From positions 496,001 through 560,000 of the forward strand of contig NC_013083.1 of assembly GCF_000142805.1 (NCBI RefSeq): DNA of 64,000 nucleotides, in the 5' to 3' direction. The position numbers and the translations under genes were made by a program. The notes under the pieces are model-generated. The model was given only the letters and a program-made list of their open reading frames with translations. It made no database searches and had not been told where the DNA came from. This DNA is from Lachancea thermotolerans CBS 6340. Taxonomy: Eukaryota > Ascomycota > Saccharomycetes > Saccharomycetales > Saccharomycetaceae. Positions 1 to 9,410 of this stretch are shown here, in pieces; the first letter of the stretch is position 1; each line of letters opens with the position of its first letter.

Positions 1-2141
1 TCAGCGACAGCTACAAACCTCTCTATGCTGGTCATGTGGTGGCCGTTTTAGACCGTATCCCAGGACAGCTGTTCAGCGGAACTCTTGGTTTGTTGAGGCC
101 CTCACAGCAAGCCAATAACGAAGCCCATAAGCCTCAGAAGCCGAAAATTGTCTGGTTCAAACCAACTGATAAAAAGGTTCCTTTGATTGCTATTCCAACC
201 GAGCAAGCTCCAAAGGACTTTGTCGAAAACGCAGACAAGTACTCGAATAAATTATTTGTTGCTTCAATTAAACGCTGGCCTATAACCTCCCTGCATCCTT
301 TCGGAACTCTTGTTTCACAATTGGGTGAAATCAACGAGCCCGAGACAGAGATCGACGCTATTCTCAGAGACAACAACTTCCTATCTGACGAATATTTGGA
401 TCCTCACGACCGCTCAAAGGAAAGAAGCACATTTCAGCCAACACCGCTCTCTGAAGAAAACATTCAATCACGCAAAATATTCTTAAACACTACCGCTGTG
501 TTTGAAACAGATTCTCTCTCAGATCTTGCTTTGCACACGAAGGTGTTGGACGATGGGTCTTTGGAAGTTGGCTGCCACATTCTTGACGTCACTGCACACA
601 TTGAAGAGGGTTCATCGCTTGACCGGAGAGCGAGGAAAAGATCTTCAGGCGTTTTTATTCCGCAAAAGGTCGTTCACCTTTTGCCACAAACCCTGAATGA
701 CGCATTGACATTGAAAGAAGGTAAAACTTCGGCAACTATCTCTGTGGTCCATCGTTTTGATAAATCGTTCAAGGTTCTCTCAACCTGGATTGGCGAGACC
801 TTGATCACACCTGAATCTTCAATTACGTTCCAGGAAATTAATGAGCAGGTGAGCTCCGGCTCTCTGTCTCGTTTCGTCTCCCAAATCCAAGATGTTGCTA
901 CTGCATTGTGCCGCAAGCGTTTATCATCACCGTCTGTTAGCTTGAAACCGGAGCTTTGCTTATTAGAAAGTCTTGACGATGAGAAAGTCAAGGTTGATCT
1001 AAACATTTTCCAGTCAAGCGCTGCGACATCGATCGTCACAGAAATTGAGCGCCATGTCAATAGCATTGTTGCTGAGACTATTTATCAAAAATTGGGAGAC
1101 CTCGCGTTCTTGCGTAGACAGTCAAAACCCATTGCGACTAAGCTGGCATCATTTGAAAAGAAGGTGACAAAGCTGGGCTATGAGGTTGACATTACTGATT
1201 CGCAATCCCTACTTTCGTCCATCTTAGCTATCGAAGATGAAGCTACAAGGACTGGTGTCGAAATCCTTCTCTTCAAAGCCTTAAGCCGTGCTAAATACTT
1301 TGTTGCTGGTAAGGTTGAGTCCGACCAGTACGATCATTTTGCGCTTAACTTGCCGCTATACACACACTTCACTGCGCCATTGAGAAGATACGCTGACCAC
1401 GTTGTTCACCGCCAGCTCAAATCTGTCTTGAATGATTCCTCTTACAAAGAAAATGATGATTCTTTGAAGATAACGTCAGAGTACTGCAACTTCAAAAAGG
1501 ATTGCGCTCATCATGCTCAGGAACAAGCTATTCATTTGCTTTTGTGCAAAACAATAAACGACATGGGAAATTCTACGGGTCAAATTCTGACAATGGCAAC
1601 AGTGTTGCAAGTGTATGAATCTGCGTTCGATGTTTTTATTCCTGAGTTTGGAATTGAAAAGAGAGTTCATGGTGACCAATTGCCCTTGATTAAAGCAGAG
1701 TACGACGGAACTAACCGTGTTCTTGAATTGTACTGGCAGGCAGGTGTGGATAGTGCCACATTTGTCCCTGCCGATGAGAAAAACCCAAAGTCTTACAGAA
1801 ATTCTATTAGAAACAAGTTCAAGTCTGCCTCAAACGAAATTGCCAGCATTCAATACCAAAAAACCCTAGAAGGCGAGAACCTTCTGACCGAAGAACTCGC
1901 AGGTCAGTTAAGCAACTTGCATATCGACCCCCCAGCTTTGAAGATGCCCGATCCACGTAAGGACACGGAACCATTAGAGCGCTTTTTGAAAACCGCTGTT
2001 ACGAGAACCGAAGGCGACAAGGATATACAAGTGATCCGTGAACTTCAGCAGGTGCCAATTTTGCTCAGGGCGGAAGTTGGAATGGCGCTTCCCTGCTTGA
2101 CCGTCCGCACCTTGAATCCATTTCAATCTAGAAAGGATTAA
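1..2141 (+). CDS. SSD1: SSD1, RNB-fold mRNA-binding translational repressor (3' part)
   Basis: The 5' end is cut off by the window edge; the frame is open from base 3 and encodes the last 712 residues of a protein that is about 1250 residues in S. cerevisiae. Ssd1 binds cell-wall and other mRNAs and represses their translation, acting with the Cbk1 kinase. The RNase II-like (RNB) core is visible (GCHILDVTAHIEEGS, then RRARKRSSGVFIP). Where active RNB nucleases have a DxDDA cluster, this protein reads DSLSDLA, so the metal-binding aspartates are largely missing. This fits the known loss of nuclease activity in yeast Ssd1. S. cerevisiae counterpart: YDR293C. Family assignment is secure. Confidence 0.95.
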   Translation, partial: SDSYKPLYAGHVVAVLDRIPGQLFSGTLGLLRPSQQANNEAHKPQKPKIVWFKPTDKKVPLIAIPTEQAPKDFVENADKYSNKLFVASIKRWPITSLHPFGTLVSQLGEINEPETEIDAILRDNNFLSDEYLDPHDRSKERSTFQPTPLSEENIQSRKIFLNTTAVFETDSLSDLALHTKVLDDGSLEVGCHILDVTAHIEEGSSLDRRARKRSSGVFIPQKVVHLLPQTLNDALTLKEGKTSATISVVHRFDKSFKVLSTWIGETLITPESSITFQEINEQVSSGSLSRFVSQIQDVATALCRKRLSSPSVSLKPELCLLESLDDEKVKVDLNIFQSSAATSIVTEIERHVNSIVAETIYQKLGDLAFLRRQSKPIATKLASFEKKVTKLGYEVDITDSQSLLSSILAIEDEATRTGVEILLFKALSRAKYFVAGKVESDQYDHFALNLPLYTHFTAPLRRYADHVVHRQLKSVLNDSSYKENDDSLKITSEYCNFKKDCAHHAQEQAIHLLLCKTINDMGNSTGQILTMATVLQVYESAFDVFIPEFGIEKRVHGDQLPLIKAEYDGTNRVLELYWQAGVDSATFVPADEKNPKSYRNSIRNKFKSASNEIASIQYQKTLEGENLLTEELAGQLSNLHIDPPALKMPDPRKDTEPLERFLKTAVTRTEGDKDIQVIRELQQVPILLRAEVGMALPCLTVRTLNPFQSRKD

Positions 2142-2403
2142 TTGAACACAGGCCCCTCGATAAAACGAGCCAACCAACTAAATTCAACAATTGCATTCAT
2201 TCTTTTCATTCATTAGTTTTTATCAAGGTCAAACATTATCTGGCTTGTATGTAAATTAGTTATTAAGACCTCTATCAAATTTTATCTTCCACTAAATGTC
2301 TTGTGGGTCTTATTCGCGCACAACTGAAAAATATACGATCTTGACAGAAACAACTTCTGTACTGCTTGAAGTTGAAATTTATCAAACATCCTAAAAGAAA
2401 AAA

Positions 2404-3123
2404 ATGCTCGCAAGTGTTAAACTTGTCAGTCCGTTATACAGAGTATTGTCTCAGAAGGGCGTACAATTTAGACAATTTCAAACTTGCTATAACTTGTTGA
2501 AAAAAGCTAGCAAGAAATCAGGGAAGGGCAAGATAGATGAAGAGGAGCCTACTGAAGTCGTGGATGTTAAGCAATATGTTCTAAAGGCCAAAACACAGTT
2601 CAGCGTAACGCTGGATTTACACAAGAAGAAGCTCAGCGAAATCAGGGCCGGGTCCGCGAGCCCTAGCATATTTGATAAACTTTCAGTCGGTAAGGAAAAT
2701 AGCAAGTTCACCGATGTTGCTACCACCTCTATGAAAGGCAAAAACAGCTTAATAGTGACAGTTTTTGATCCTAAGGACACTAAGTCTGTCGTCAGCAGTA
2801 TTTTGGCAGCTGGGCTCAACTTGAATCCTGAAAAGATACCCAACAACGATCAACAACTGAAGATCTCCCTACCGCCACCAACAACTGAGACACGTAAGCA
2901 GACCTGCAAGCAGCTAAAGGAAGTTTTTGAAGAGTTCAAAAATTCTGCAAATAAGAACTCGTTAGGTCATATTAGAGGCGACATCCTTAAACAACTGAAA
3001 AATATTGACAAGAAAAATGATTCAGTGAAAAAAGTTATTCAGGACCTTGACAAGCTTCACAAAGAGTATACAAACACTCTTCAGGAACAGTTGAAGCAAG
3101 CCGAGAAAAATGTCTTAGGATGA
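2404..3123 (+). CDS. RRF1: Mitochondrial ribosome recycling factor
   Basis: A 239-residue protein of the ribosome recycling factor family. The N-terminus is basic and hydroxylated with few acidic residues (MLASVKLVSPLYRVLSQKG), as in a mitochondrial presequence. The family signature IRAGSASPSIFDKL is near residues 80-93, and the C-terminal half is a long charged helix (EFKNSANKNSLGHIRGDILKQ region), as in the three-helix bundle of RRF. It splits post-termination mitochondrial ribosomes together with mitochondrial EF-G2. In S. cerevisiae it is YHR038W; here SSD1 replaces PUT2 as left neighbour. The ATG at 2404 follows an A-rich leader (AAAAGAAAAAA). Confidence 0.93.
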   Translation: MLASVKLVSPLYRVLSQKGVQFRQFQTCYNLLKKASKKSGKGKIDEEEPTEVVDVKQYVLKAKTQFSVTLDLHKKKLSEIRAGSASPSIFDKLSVGKENSKFTDVATTSMKGKNSLIVTVFDPKDTKSVVSSILAAGLNLNPEKIPNNDQQLKISLPPPTTETRKQTCKQLKEVFEEFKNSANKNSLGHIRGDILKQLKNIDKKNDSVKKVIQDLDKLHKEYTNTLQEQLKQAEKNVLG

Positions 3124-3188
3124 TATATATCTTGAGCCACTAAGTGCGTGAACCACTATCACTTGTATATACTTTGTAGTCCCCCCAT

Positions 3189-5111
3189 TCAAGCTTCTTT
3201 AGCTAACGAAATTACCGACTTTATTCTCTTCCAGGTGGAAGTTGTGTAAGCTCCAGTGTTCAAACTTTTGACGAAGTTCCAAGCCGAAGCATTGCTCTTG
3301 ATTGGATAATCGAGAGGCTTTGGAATCTGTGTGGAAATGAACGGTAGTTTGTCATAACACACACTCTTTGCATTACAAAGGCCAGTCAATCCTTCTTCGC
3401 CACCAAACTTACCATAACCCGAACCATTAATTCCTCCAAAGGGAAGCTGGCAAACATAGAAAGTGGCAAAATCATTGATCGCGACATTACCTGTGTTTAG
3501 ATGGTTTGCCACATAGTTGCATTCAGCGTAATCGTTCCCGAAAACGGAGCCTCCAAGTCCGAATGGGGCGGAGTTAGCAAGACGGATACAGTCGTTGGTG
3601 TCGCTAGCACGCATTACCGTAAGAATAGGACCGAAAACTTCGTTTTGGGCAATTTCCATGTTGGGAGTGACATCAACAAGAAGAGTGGGCTGAAAGTAGT
3701 GGCCTTGAGGGTAGTTTGGATGAGTGTAGCGAGAACCACCATGGAGAAGGCGTGCACCCTTAGCAACTGCATCTTTGATCATGTTTTCGAGCTGTTCGAA
3801 TCTGTTGTCTGATATCATAGCTCCCATGTCCACATCTTCTAAGTTGTCAATGTCAGATCCAAGCCTGAGCTGGCCCACCCTCTGCTCTAGTAGCGAAACA
3901 AGCTTATCGTAGTTTTGAGCAGATACAATGACCCTCTCAATCCCGATGCAGTTTTGACCGGAAGACTGAAAAGTTCCACGCATTATAATTGAAGACAAGG
4001 CATTAATATCTTTGACAGAGTCAAGGGCAATCAGAGCGTCTTTTCCTCCCAATTCAACAACAACAGGGGTCAAACTTTTGGCAGCGGCAGTTAAAACATG
4101 GTGGGCAACAGGCTTGCTCCCAATAAAAGTCAAATGCTTGAGGCCAGGGTGAGAAGAGTAGTAGTTAGCGGCATCATCAGTAGCACTTGGAGGGCTGCAG
4201 TAACATAGTTGAATAATGTCAGGATCAAAGCCATTTGCTTCCAAACACTTTCTACACAAAGCTGCAAAGAACTCCGAAGACCAGACCACCTGCTCAGAGC
4301 ACTTTATCACAATAGCATTACCAGTGAAAATAGCTGCGATAATAGGGCCAAGCAAGTTGTGGAATGGGTAGTTCCAGGAAACCAAAGCGCCAACAACGCC
4401 TAGCGGCTCGTATCTAACTTCAGCGCCCTTATACCATTTCATGAAGAAGTTGCTTGGACCAGAACGCTTGGATGGTTGCAGTGCGCTTTGGCCATTTTTG
4501 ATGATCCATTGCAACTTCTCAAGCGTAACCAGGATCTCGCCCATTGACGCATCAAGCATGGTCTTACCCGAATCCCGACAGGCCACACGCGCGATAGAGT
4601 CCTGGTTTTCGATAATGTATTCCTGAAGGGAAAGAAGCACCCGGATACGCTCTTCAAAAGAAGTTTCGCGCCATTTCAATTGCGCTTTCGTAGCTTTGGA
4701 AACAAGTGTGTCAATGTCCTGCTCGGTCATCGAAGGATACGACCCGAGATATTGGCCCGTGGCAGGACAGTAACATTGAATGCGGTTGGGGCTCTCGCTA
4801 TTCGAAAGAGATGCTGGAAACAAGCGCTTTCCTTTCCAGTTCTTTTGAGCGGCCTCGGGCAGCGGAAGTTCAAATTTAGCAGGCTTTTGCCTAACTCTCT
4901 GGCAAGCTGGGAAAAGCCATCTGTATAAAACAAATGCTACGAGAAGCGTAACCAGGAACGTCGTGGAATTGGTCTTCATTGCAGCCTGGCTATTGGCGAG
5001 CTTTGTGTGGTTGAACGTGAGCTGCTGCATTTTAATCCAGTCCGAGAAGTACGCCTGGACCGTATGATTCAATTGACGCAGCATCGACGAATTTAAGTAG
5101 ATCTGCGACAT
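3189..5111 (-). CDS. MSC7: Membrane-anchored aldehyde dehydrogenase-like protein Msc7
   Basis: The open frame runs on to 5318, but I place the start at the ATG at 5111 (MSQIYLNSSML). That gives 640 residues, close to the roughly 644 of S. cerevisiae Msc7 (YHR039C); the upstream extension is not family-like. A hydrophobic segment (FLVTLLVAFVLYRWLF) near residues 50-65 is a likely ER anchor. The aldehyde dehydrogenase fold follows, with VVELGGKDALIAL (general-base Glu) and SSGQNCIGIERV (nucleophile Cys), then NEVFGPILTV. Both catalytic residues are present. The natural substrate is unknown in the family; mutants in S. cerevisiae affect meiotic sister-chromatid recombination. Confidence 0.9.
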   Translation of the reverse strand: MSQIYLNSSMLRQLNHTVQAYFSDWIKMQQLTFNHTKLANSQAAMKTNSTTFLVTLLVAFVLYRWLFPACQRVRQKPAKFELPLPEAAQKNWKGKRLFPASLSNSESPNRIQCYCPATGQYLGSYPSMTEQDIDTLVSKATKAQLKWRETSFEERIRVLLSLQEYIIENQDSIARVACRDSGKTMLDASMGEILVTLEKLQWIIKNGQSALQPSKRSGPSNFFMKWYKGAEVRYEPLGVVGALVSWNYPFHNLLGPIIAAIFTGNAIVIKCSEQVVWSSEFFAALCRKCLEANGFDPDIIQLCYCSPPSATDDAANYYSSHPGLKHLTFIGSKPVAHHVLTAAAKSLTPVVVELGGKDALIALDSVKDINALSSIIMRGTFQSSGQNCIGIERVIVSAQNYDKLVSLLEQRVGQLRLGSDIDNLEDVDMGAMISDNRFEQLENMIKDAVAKGARLLHGGSRYTHPNYPQGHYFQPTLLVDVTPNMEIAQNEVFGPILTVMRASDTNDCIRLANSAPFGLGGSVFGNDYAECNYVANHLNTGNVAINDFATFYVCQLPFGGINGSGYGKFGGEEGLTGLCNAKSVCYDKLPFISTQIPKPLDYPIKSNASAWNFVKSLNTGAYTTSTWKRIKSVISLAKEA

Positions 5112-5225
5112 CTCAAGGTGGTAAACACGGTTCGCAACGAGTGATACCAGTATCCAATCGGCCTCTGTACAAAGCGTGATGGTGGTGAGCTGAGCTCGTT
5201 TAGAAACTTTAGCTAAATGAGTATT

Positions 5226-5231
5226 CACGTG
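5226..5231. promoter_or_regulatory. CACGTG E-box upstream of MSC7
   Basis: The palindrome TTCACGTGAA (5224-5233) has a central CACGTG, 115 bases upstream of the chosen MSC7 ATG. It is a typical Cbf1/Pho4-class bHLH site. It lies inside the rejected upstream extension of the MSC7 frame, which is mild support for the shorter start. Confidence 0.45.
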
Positions 5232-5370
5232 AACAGGCGAGAATTTTCGACCGCCGAGTATTATATCGCGAGCAAGCGACCGTCGGTCGTGTTTGTAGCC
5301 GTGTGGGGCCGCTAGCAACCTGTGCTTTTTGTCTATATATTAATTTCTTTCTAAAAGGTGCTCGGTGCTC

Positions 5371-5807
5371 TCACGCTGCGTTGACATGGACCTCGGCAAC
5401 AGGAGTCGTCACCGCGTCCACCAGTAGCTTGACAACGTTCTTCTTCTTGTCCTTGCCGATCTTCTGGATCTCCTGGATCTCAACCTGCACCTTGCCTTCG
5501 GCGTCCTTCTCCAAACCGCCGACACCGCCAGCGTTCTTGGCCTCAAAGTCCTTCAGCTCCTGCTCCTTCTTTTGCTTGTAAGCGTTAATTTCGGTGGCAG
5601 CGTCGGACTTAGCTTGCTTTAGTTTTTCCTGGCGGTACTGTCTAGCCTTAGACACAATCTCATGTGCCTCTTTCTCGGCTTTCAAAAGAGTAGCGATACC
5701 ATTTGGTTGGGACTGAAATGAGAAAAGTAGCCTGTTAGTACACCGTTCTTGTAGTTTTTCGAAACATAGAATCCTAGCGGTTGCAAAGCTTTGAGCGTAC
5801 ATACCAT
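5371..5807 (-). CDS. VMA10: V-ATPase subunit G (Vma10), two exons
   Basis: The gene is complement(join(5371..5712, 5805..5807)). Exon 1 is only the ATG codon. It is followed by GTATGT (5804-5799), the branch site TACTAAC (5740-5734) and a TTTCAG acceptor ending at 5713. The spliced product begins MSQPNGIATLLKAEKEAHEI and is 114 residues, the same length as S. cerevisiae Vma10 (YHR039C-A), which also has an intron at its 5' end. Subunit G forms the peripheral stator stalk of the vacuolar proton pump with subunit E, and the sequence is the expected single charged helix. Splice signals are canonical. Confidence 0.96.
5713..5804 (-). other. VMA10: Spliceosomal intron of VMA10
   Basis: A 92-nt intron with GTATGT donor, perfect TACTAAC branch box and TTTCAG acceptor. 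It sits directly after the start codon, so without splicing the reading frame starts on intron sequence. The branch A to the acceptor is about 21 nt. Confidence 0.95.
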
Positions 5808-6134
5808 TATGCTGCTGAAGTGCTTGACTATTAGTGGCTCTGTGCTCTTTAGCTCTTGTGAGGGGTGTGTAGAAAGGGTTGAGTGTACTACTTTCGCAGA
5901 ATCATCACGATATACTCCGTCTCGGGCGATGGCGAGGTGCGCATCGTGAATAGGGAGATTAACTGTTTAACAAACGTACACAGTGACATATACATCACGT
6001 GAAAGAAGCGTATATAACGACAAACTTATACGTATTTTCGTGCGTAGTTAGCATCAATTTGAATATTCGAAGCGCTCATGCATGAAGAGATCAAGCTCAT
6101 CGCGCCCAACAGAGATAGGTCAGTTGGACGCGAC
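5808..6134. other. Divergent promoter VMA10/BCD1
   Basis: This stretch holds no gene I can support. It separates two divergent genes and contains one ATCACGTG element (CACGTG at 5996-6001), matching a Cbf1-type site about 140 bases before the BCD1 start. Confidence 0.5.
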
Positions 6135-7202
6135 ATGACTACGGCTACATGCGAAATATGCAAGGAGCATGCACACAAGTACAAGTGTCCCAAGTGCTCG
6201 AAAAAAACGTGCTCTGTAGCGTGTATCAAGGAGCATAAGAGCCGCGACAGTTGCAGTGGTACTTCAGCGGAGCCCACTGGCTATGTGTCTCGCGAGAAGC
6301 TCAAGGCCGCTGACACATCAGAAGAAACGAACGTGATGGTACAGCGTGACTATAACTTTCTTTTGGGCATGAACAGGCAGCTGGAACTGCTTAAGCGAGA
6401 TGGGAAAGTGAAAAACAAGCGTGTTCTGGGCACTCACCATCGTAGCCAGCCCCAGCAGAAGTGGCCACGCTTGGAGCAGCCATCAAAAGTCATACGGCGT
6501 GGTGTGTACTGTATCCTTGTACCGCGGGGGATGCAGCGCTCGTTGCTGAACAAAAGCAAGTGGGACAAGCCGCTGGATATGTTCGTGTGGTCGATTGAAT
6601 GGTGCTTGTTCTCAGAGGAGGGAAAGATAGAGTTCGTCCATACCAACCACCGCAACAAGGAGACTGATCCACTTTTAGAGTGCGTCGGCAAGGCTGTGTA
6701 CGAGCAGTGCGTCAGGCTCTACCAACTCGAGGCTCTCCCAGATGACTGCACGAGGCAAGCGCGGATAGACTCCTTGAGCGCTGGGGGGCTAGAATTCTTC
6801 ATGAAGCATTTGCCGCAGGATCAACAGAACTTCGCAGACTCCAAACAGCTCATTCCTGTGGATCCTGCAAAAAGTTTAGGAGAAACTTTCAGAGACAAAA
6901 CAGTGATTGAATACCCTACAATATTCATTGCTAAGAACAGGCAGCATCTTGGAGATGGGTACAGCCTTTTCGGTTCCAAGTCCGAAGATCCCTCCTCAAC
7001 TGATGATTCTGAGGATACCAGTTCAGATGCTGCTAGTACATCAAGCAGTTCTTCAGACAGTGATGACGAAGAACCTCAAGAGGCGTCAAGCAAACAACCG
7101 ACGTCATCAAATCTTGTTGAGAGTTCTAAGGAGGATGCCGACGAAGATGATGATGAAGACGATTATACCCCAGGTATTTCTTTAGACTTCCTGGTAGAGT
7201 GA
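6135..7202 (+). CDS. BCD1: Box C/D snoRNP assembly factor Bcd1, HIT-type zinc finger
   Basis: I chose the ATG at 6135 because the zinc finger starts a few residues later, as in the family; an in-frame start at 6078 would add 19 residues. The product is 355 residues (366 in S. cerevisiae, YHR040W). The zf-HIT module has cysteines at 6, 9, 18, 21, 26, 30 and 40 plus H34, coordinating two zincs. Bcd1 acts with Rsa1 and Hit1 in the nucleus to build C/D snoRNPs. The C-terminus is a serine- and acid-rich tail (SSTDDSEDTSSD and a DEDDDEDD run). Product identity is secure; the exact start is moderately certain. Confidence 0.9.
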   Translation: MTTATCEICKEHAHKYKCPKCSKKTCSVACIKEHKSRDSCSGTSAEPTGYVSREKLKAADTSEETNVMVQRDYNFLLGMNRQLELLKRDGKVKNKRVLGTHHRSQPQQKWPRLEQPSKVIRRGVYCILVPRGMQRSLLNKSKWDKPLDMFVWSIEWCLFSEEGKIEFVHTNHRNKETDPLLECVGKAVYEQCVRLYQLEALPDDCTRQARIDSLSAGGLEFFMKHLPQDQQNFADSKQLIPVDPAKSLGETFRDKTVIEYPTIFIAKNRQHLGDGYSLFGSKSEDPSSTDDSEDTSSDAASTSSSSSDSDDEEPQEASSKQPTSSNLVESSKEDADEDDDEDDYTPGISLDFLVE

Positions 7203-7324
7203 CTTTAAGTAATATAAACCATAAATACAAGACTAGCACCTCGCACATAAACCGCTGACGCCGAGGACAAAAAAAACTGGGAAAAAGACCAATGGAGCGA
7301 GTGTATCATAAAGCTATTCGCACA

Positions 7325-8866
7325 CTACGCTGCACCTGCAGCGTAGTGGTTTTTGTTTGTAAATGTGACCTGTTGTTTATTTCTAACTATTTCGCGGCCT
7401 TTCGTATCATTTTTCCAGTTGCTACTCTCTAATATGTGCTTTTCCCAAACTGTTGATTCTATTCCCATATGCCCACTTCCGATGACAGCAATGCGCATGG
7501 TCGCTAACAAGTTGCGTGCAGCCTGGGAATGTAAGTAAACAGCACCATTGAATGCTTGTGTTGCATCTTTACCAATACTGGTTTCCACAAGAGCCACACC
7601 ACCGGGGTGGTCGTGAATGAAGGGCGTAACATCATGCACTACGCCTTCAATGGCGACGAGTGCTCTTCTGTGTTCTTGGAACTCTTGTTTCGCCATTCTC
7701 ACGAACACCTCGGCAGGCATGATAGGAAGTTTATCGAGCGGGATGCCCCACTGTAATTTTGAGCGCTCGTCGTCAAGCAGCTTCTGCTGTTGTTGTACCA
7801 GGCATTTTTCAATTTGGTCTTGACCGGCAGAGTGTAGTTTTCCAACGAGACCAAGGTAATACAGCACTAGTATTGCAAACTTCGCTGGATCCCACTGGTA
7901 CTTCCCAGGCCCATTTCTATAGTCGCCAGGAAACTCGTGGTGGAAATTGTGATTGGATTCGCCAAAAGTAAGAAGGTCCATAATGGTTCCGAAGGGCAAG
8001 TCCACCGCAGATCTCGAATCATCGAATGGCTGTGAGGCCAACGGAAACCTTTTGGTATGACACAAGGAGCCAATGAGTAACCATTGTTGTTGAATAATCG
8101 ACATCCTTACCAATCCTAAGTAAAAGACACCGCTGAAAAATGGAACTTTGCAGAACTTCGCCAGTATACAAGGTATCAAGATTATTGTCAGCACGAGAAT
8201 TTCTGCGTAGTTTTCATCTTGCCAACGAAGTAGGGCGTAGCTAGGTGAACTGATGTAGTTTGTCTCAACTTTGCTGGTGGATGCCTTAGCCGTGGACTCT
8301 AGAGTGTTGCGACACTCTTGAACTGCCCTAGCCGATTTGCGGTTGCCATGAAATAGCTTGTGACCCCACTGTGCGAATAGCCAGCCATGCACAACGCAGG
8401 CATGAGGGTCCCGCTCTGTATCAACATAATGATGGTGCGCCAAGTGCTGGCTTGAAAAGTCGAGTATCGAGCCAAGGCCACAAGACCCGCCCAGGATAGC
8501 AAATATTGATTGAACCATAAGGTCACACTGGAAAGCAGCGTGCGTAAAGAATCGGTGATACCCGGCGACAAGGCTCACCTGGGAGATAAACATGTAAACA
8601 GCGAGACATTTAAGGAGTTTCCCGTTCCACTCTGGCTTCGAAAGAATCAATTTGAAAAGGGAGAATAGCGGTAAGACGACGCACAAAAGCGTGCTTTGGA
8701 AACTAACCTTCTTAAGCAGGTGGACCAGTTGTGGGTCTCTCTTTCTTTTCTTTGTAATTTTCGATGCTTCCGACAGTTGAGGAGAATTCGCAACTGGTTC
8801 CACATTCTGTGAGTCCCTTGATCTCACGATTTCAGTGTAATCGAACTCTGGTATAGCATCGTTCAT
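7325..8866 (-). CDS. OLE1-like acyl-CoA desaturase with C-terminal cytochrome b5 domain (divergent paralogue)
   Basis: The first ATG is at 8866, giving 513 residues (Ole1 is 510). The layout is that of yeast stearoyl-CoA desaturase: membrane segments, His box 1 HRFFTH (104-109), His box 2 HLAHH (141-145), His box 3 HNFHHEFPGDYRN (306-318), then a cytochrome b5 domain with haem ligands in HDHPGG (H420) and YLHS (H446). It departs from Ole1 at conserved sites. Box 1 is HRFFTH not HRLWSH, box 2 lacks the HRxHH arginine, and the metal-ligand Asn of the NSxxH motif is Gly (GSLCH, 266-270). No S. cerevisiae gene occupies this place between BCD1 and SRP101. It is an ER diiron desaturase by fold; regioselectivity and activity are unknown. 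Confidence 0.85.
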   Translation of the reverse strand: MNDAIPEFDYTEIVRSRDSQNVEPVANSPQLSEASKITKKRKRDPQLVHLLKKVSFQSTLLCVVLPLFSLFKLILSKPEWNGKLLKCLAVYMFISQVSLVAGYHRFFTHAAFQCDLMVQSIFAILGGSCGLGSILDFSSQHLAHHHYVDTERDPHACVVHGWLFAQWGHKLFHGNRKSARAVQECRNTLESTAKASTSKVETNYISSPSYALLRWQDENYAEILVLTIILIPCILAKFCKVPFFSGVFYLGLVRMSIIQQQWLLIGSLCHTKRFPLASQPFDDSRSAVDLPFGTIMDLLTFGESNHNFHHEFPGDYRNGPGKYQWDPAKFAILVLYYLGLVGKLHSAGQDQIEKCLVQQQQKLLDDERSKLQWGIPLDKLPIMPAEVFVRMAKQEFQEHRRALVAIEGVVHDVTPFIHDHPGGVALVETSIGKDATQAFNGAVYLHSQAARNLLATMRIAVIGSGHMGIESTVWEKHILESSNWKNDTKGREIVRNKQQVTFTNKNHYAAGAA

Positions 8867-9410
8867 TGCGGGTTTGTTGACGCGCAAATAGCGACTGCTA
8901 CTGTGTACTACACTGTTATCGATGACCTGCTTGTAGTTGTACGAGCGATAACTTCACATCTACGTTTCTAATATAATGGTGAACGAGCCCACTGCCTCAT
9001 TTACAAAACTTGTAACCAATTAGCATCAAAACACCCTCGAGGGGGCGAGCGTGCGTGTCATTCATGGGATCCCCTTCTAGACGATGTAGTACTTTTTAGC
9101 GTCCTTCTGTGTCCAGAAAAGAGCGTCTAGTTTGAAAACTTTACTTAGATGCGACTCGCAAAGACGCTGTATCAGAGGAAGAAACGAAGAATTCACTGGA
9201 AGCGAAGGTTTTCAACTCGTAGCTACGTTGTATTGACAGGCTAGCTGGGGGCCTAACAGAGATGATCTTAGAGATTCCCTCTTCACTCTCTTCACTTCGT
9301 CGCTCTTTCATCCGTGATTAAATCTTGAAAAAAATCAACGAACTATATTGATAGAGCGTAAACGCATTGATAACTTGAACAACTGGTAACCTGTCGGCGT
9401 CTAACCCACC
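8867..9410. promoter_or_regulatory. Divergent promoter desaturase/SRP101 with STRE-like sites
   Basis: No gene is seen here. CCCTCGAGGG (9034-9043) overlaps an AGGGG at 9040-9044, and a CCCCT sits at 9071-9075. These are two stress-response-element (Msn2/4-type) cores within about 40 bases. I did not find the low-oxygen element known from the OLE1 promoter. Confidence 0.35.

Noticed and set aside
5112-5318. An N-terminal extension of MSC7 by 69 codons.
   Set aside because: The family start and length fit the ATG at 5111, and the extension contains a promoter-like E-box palindrome.
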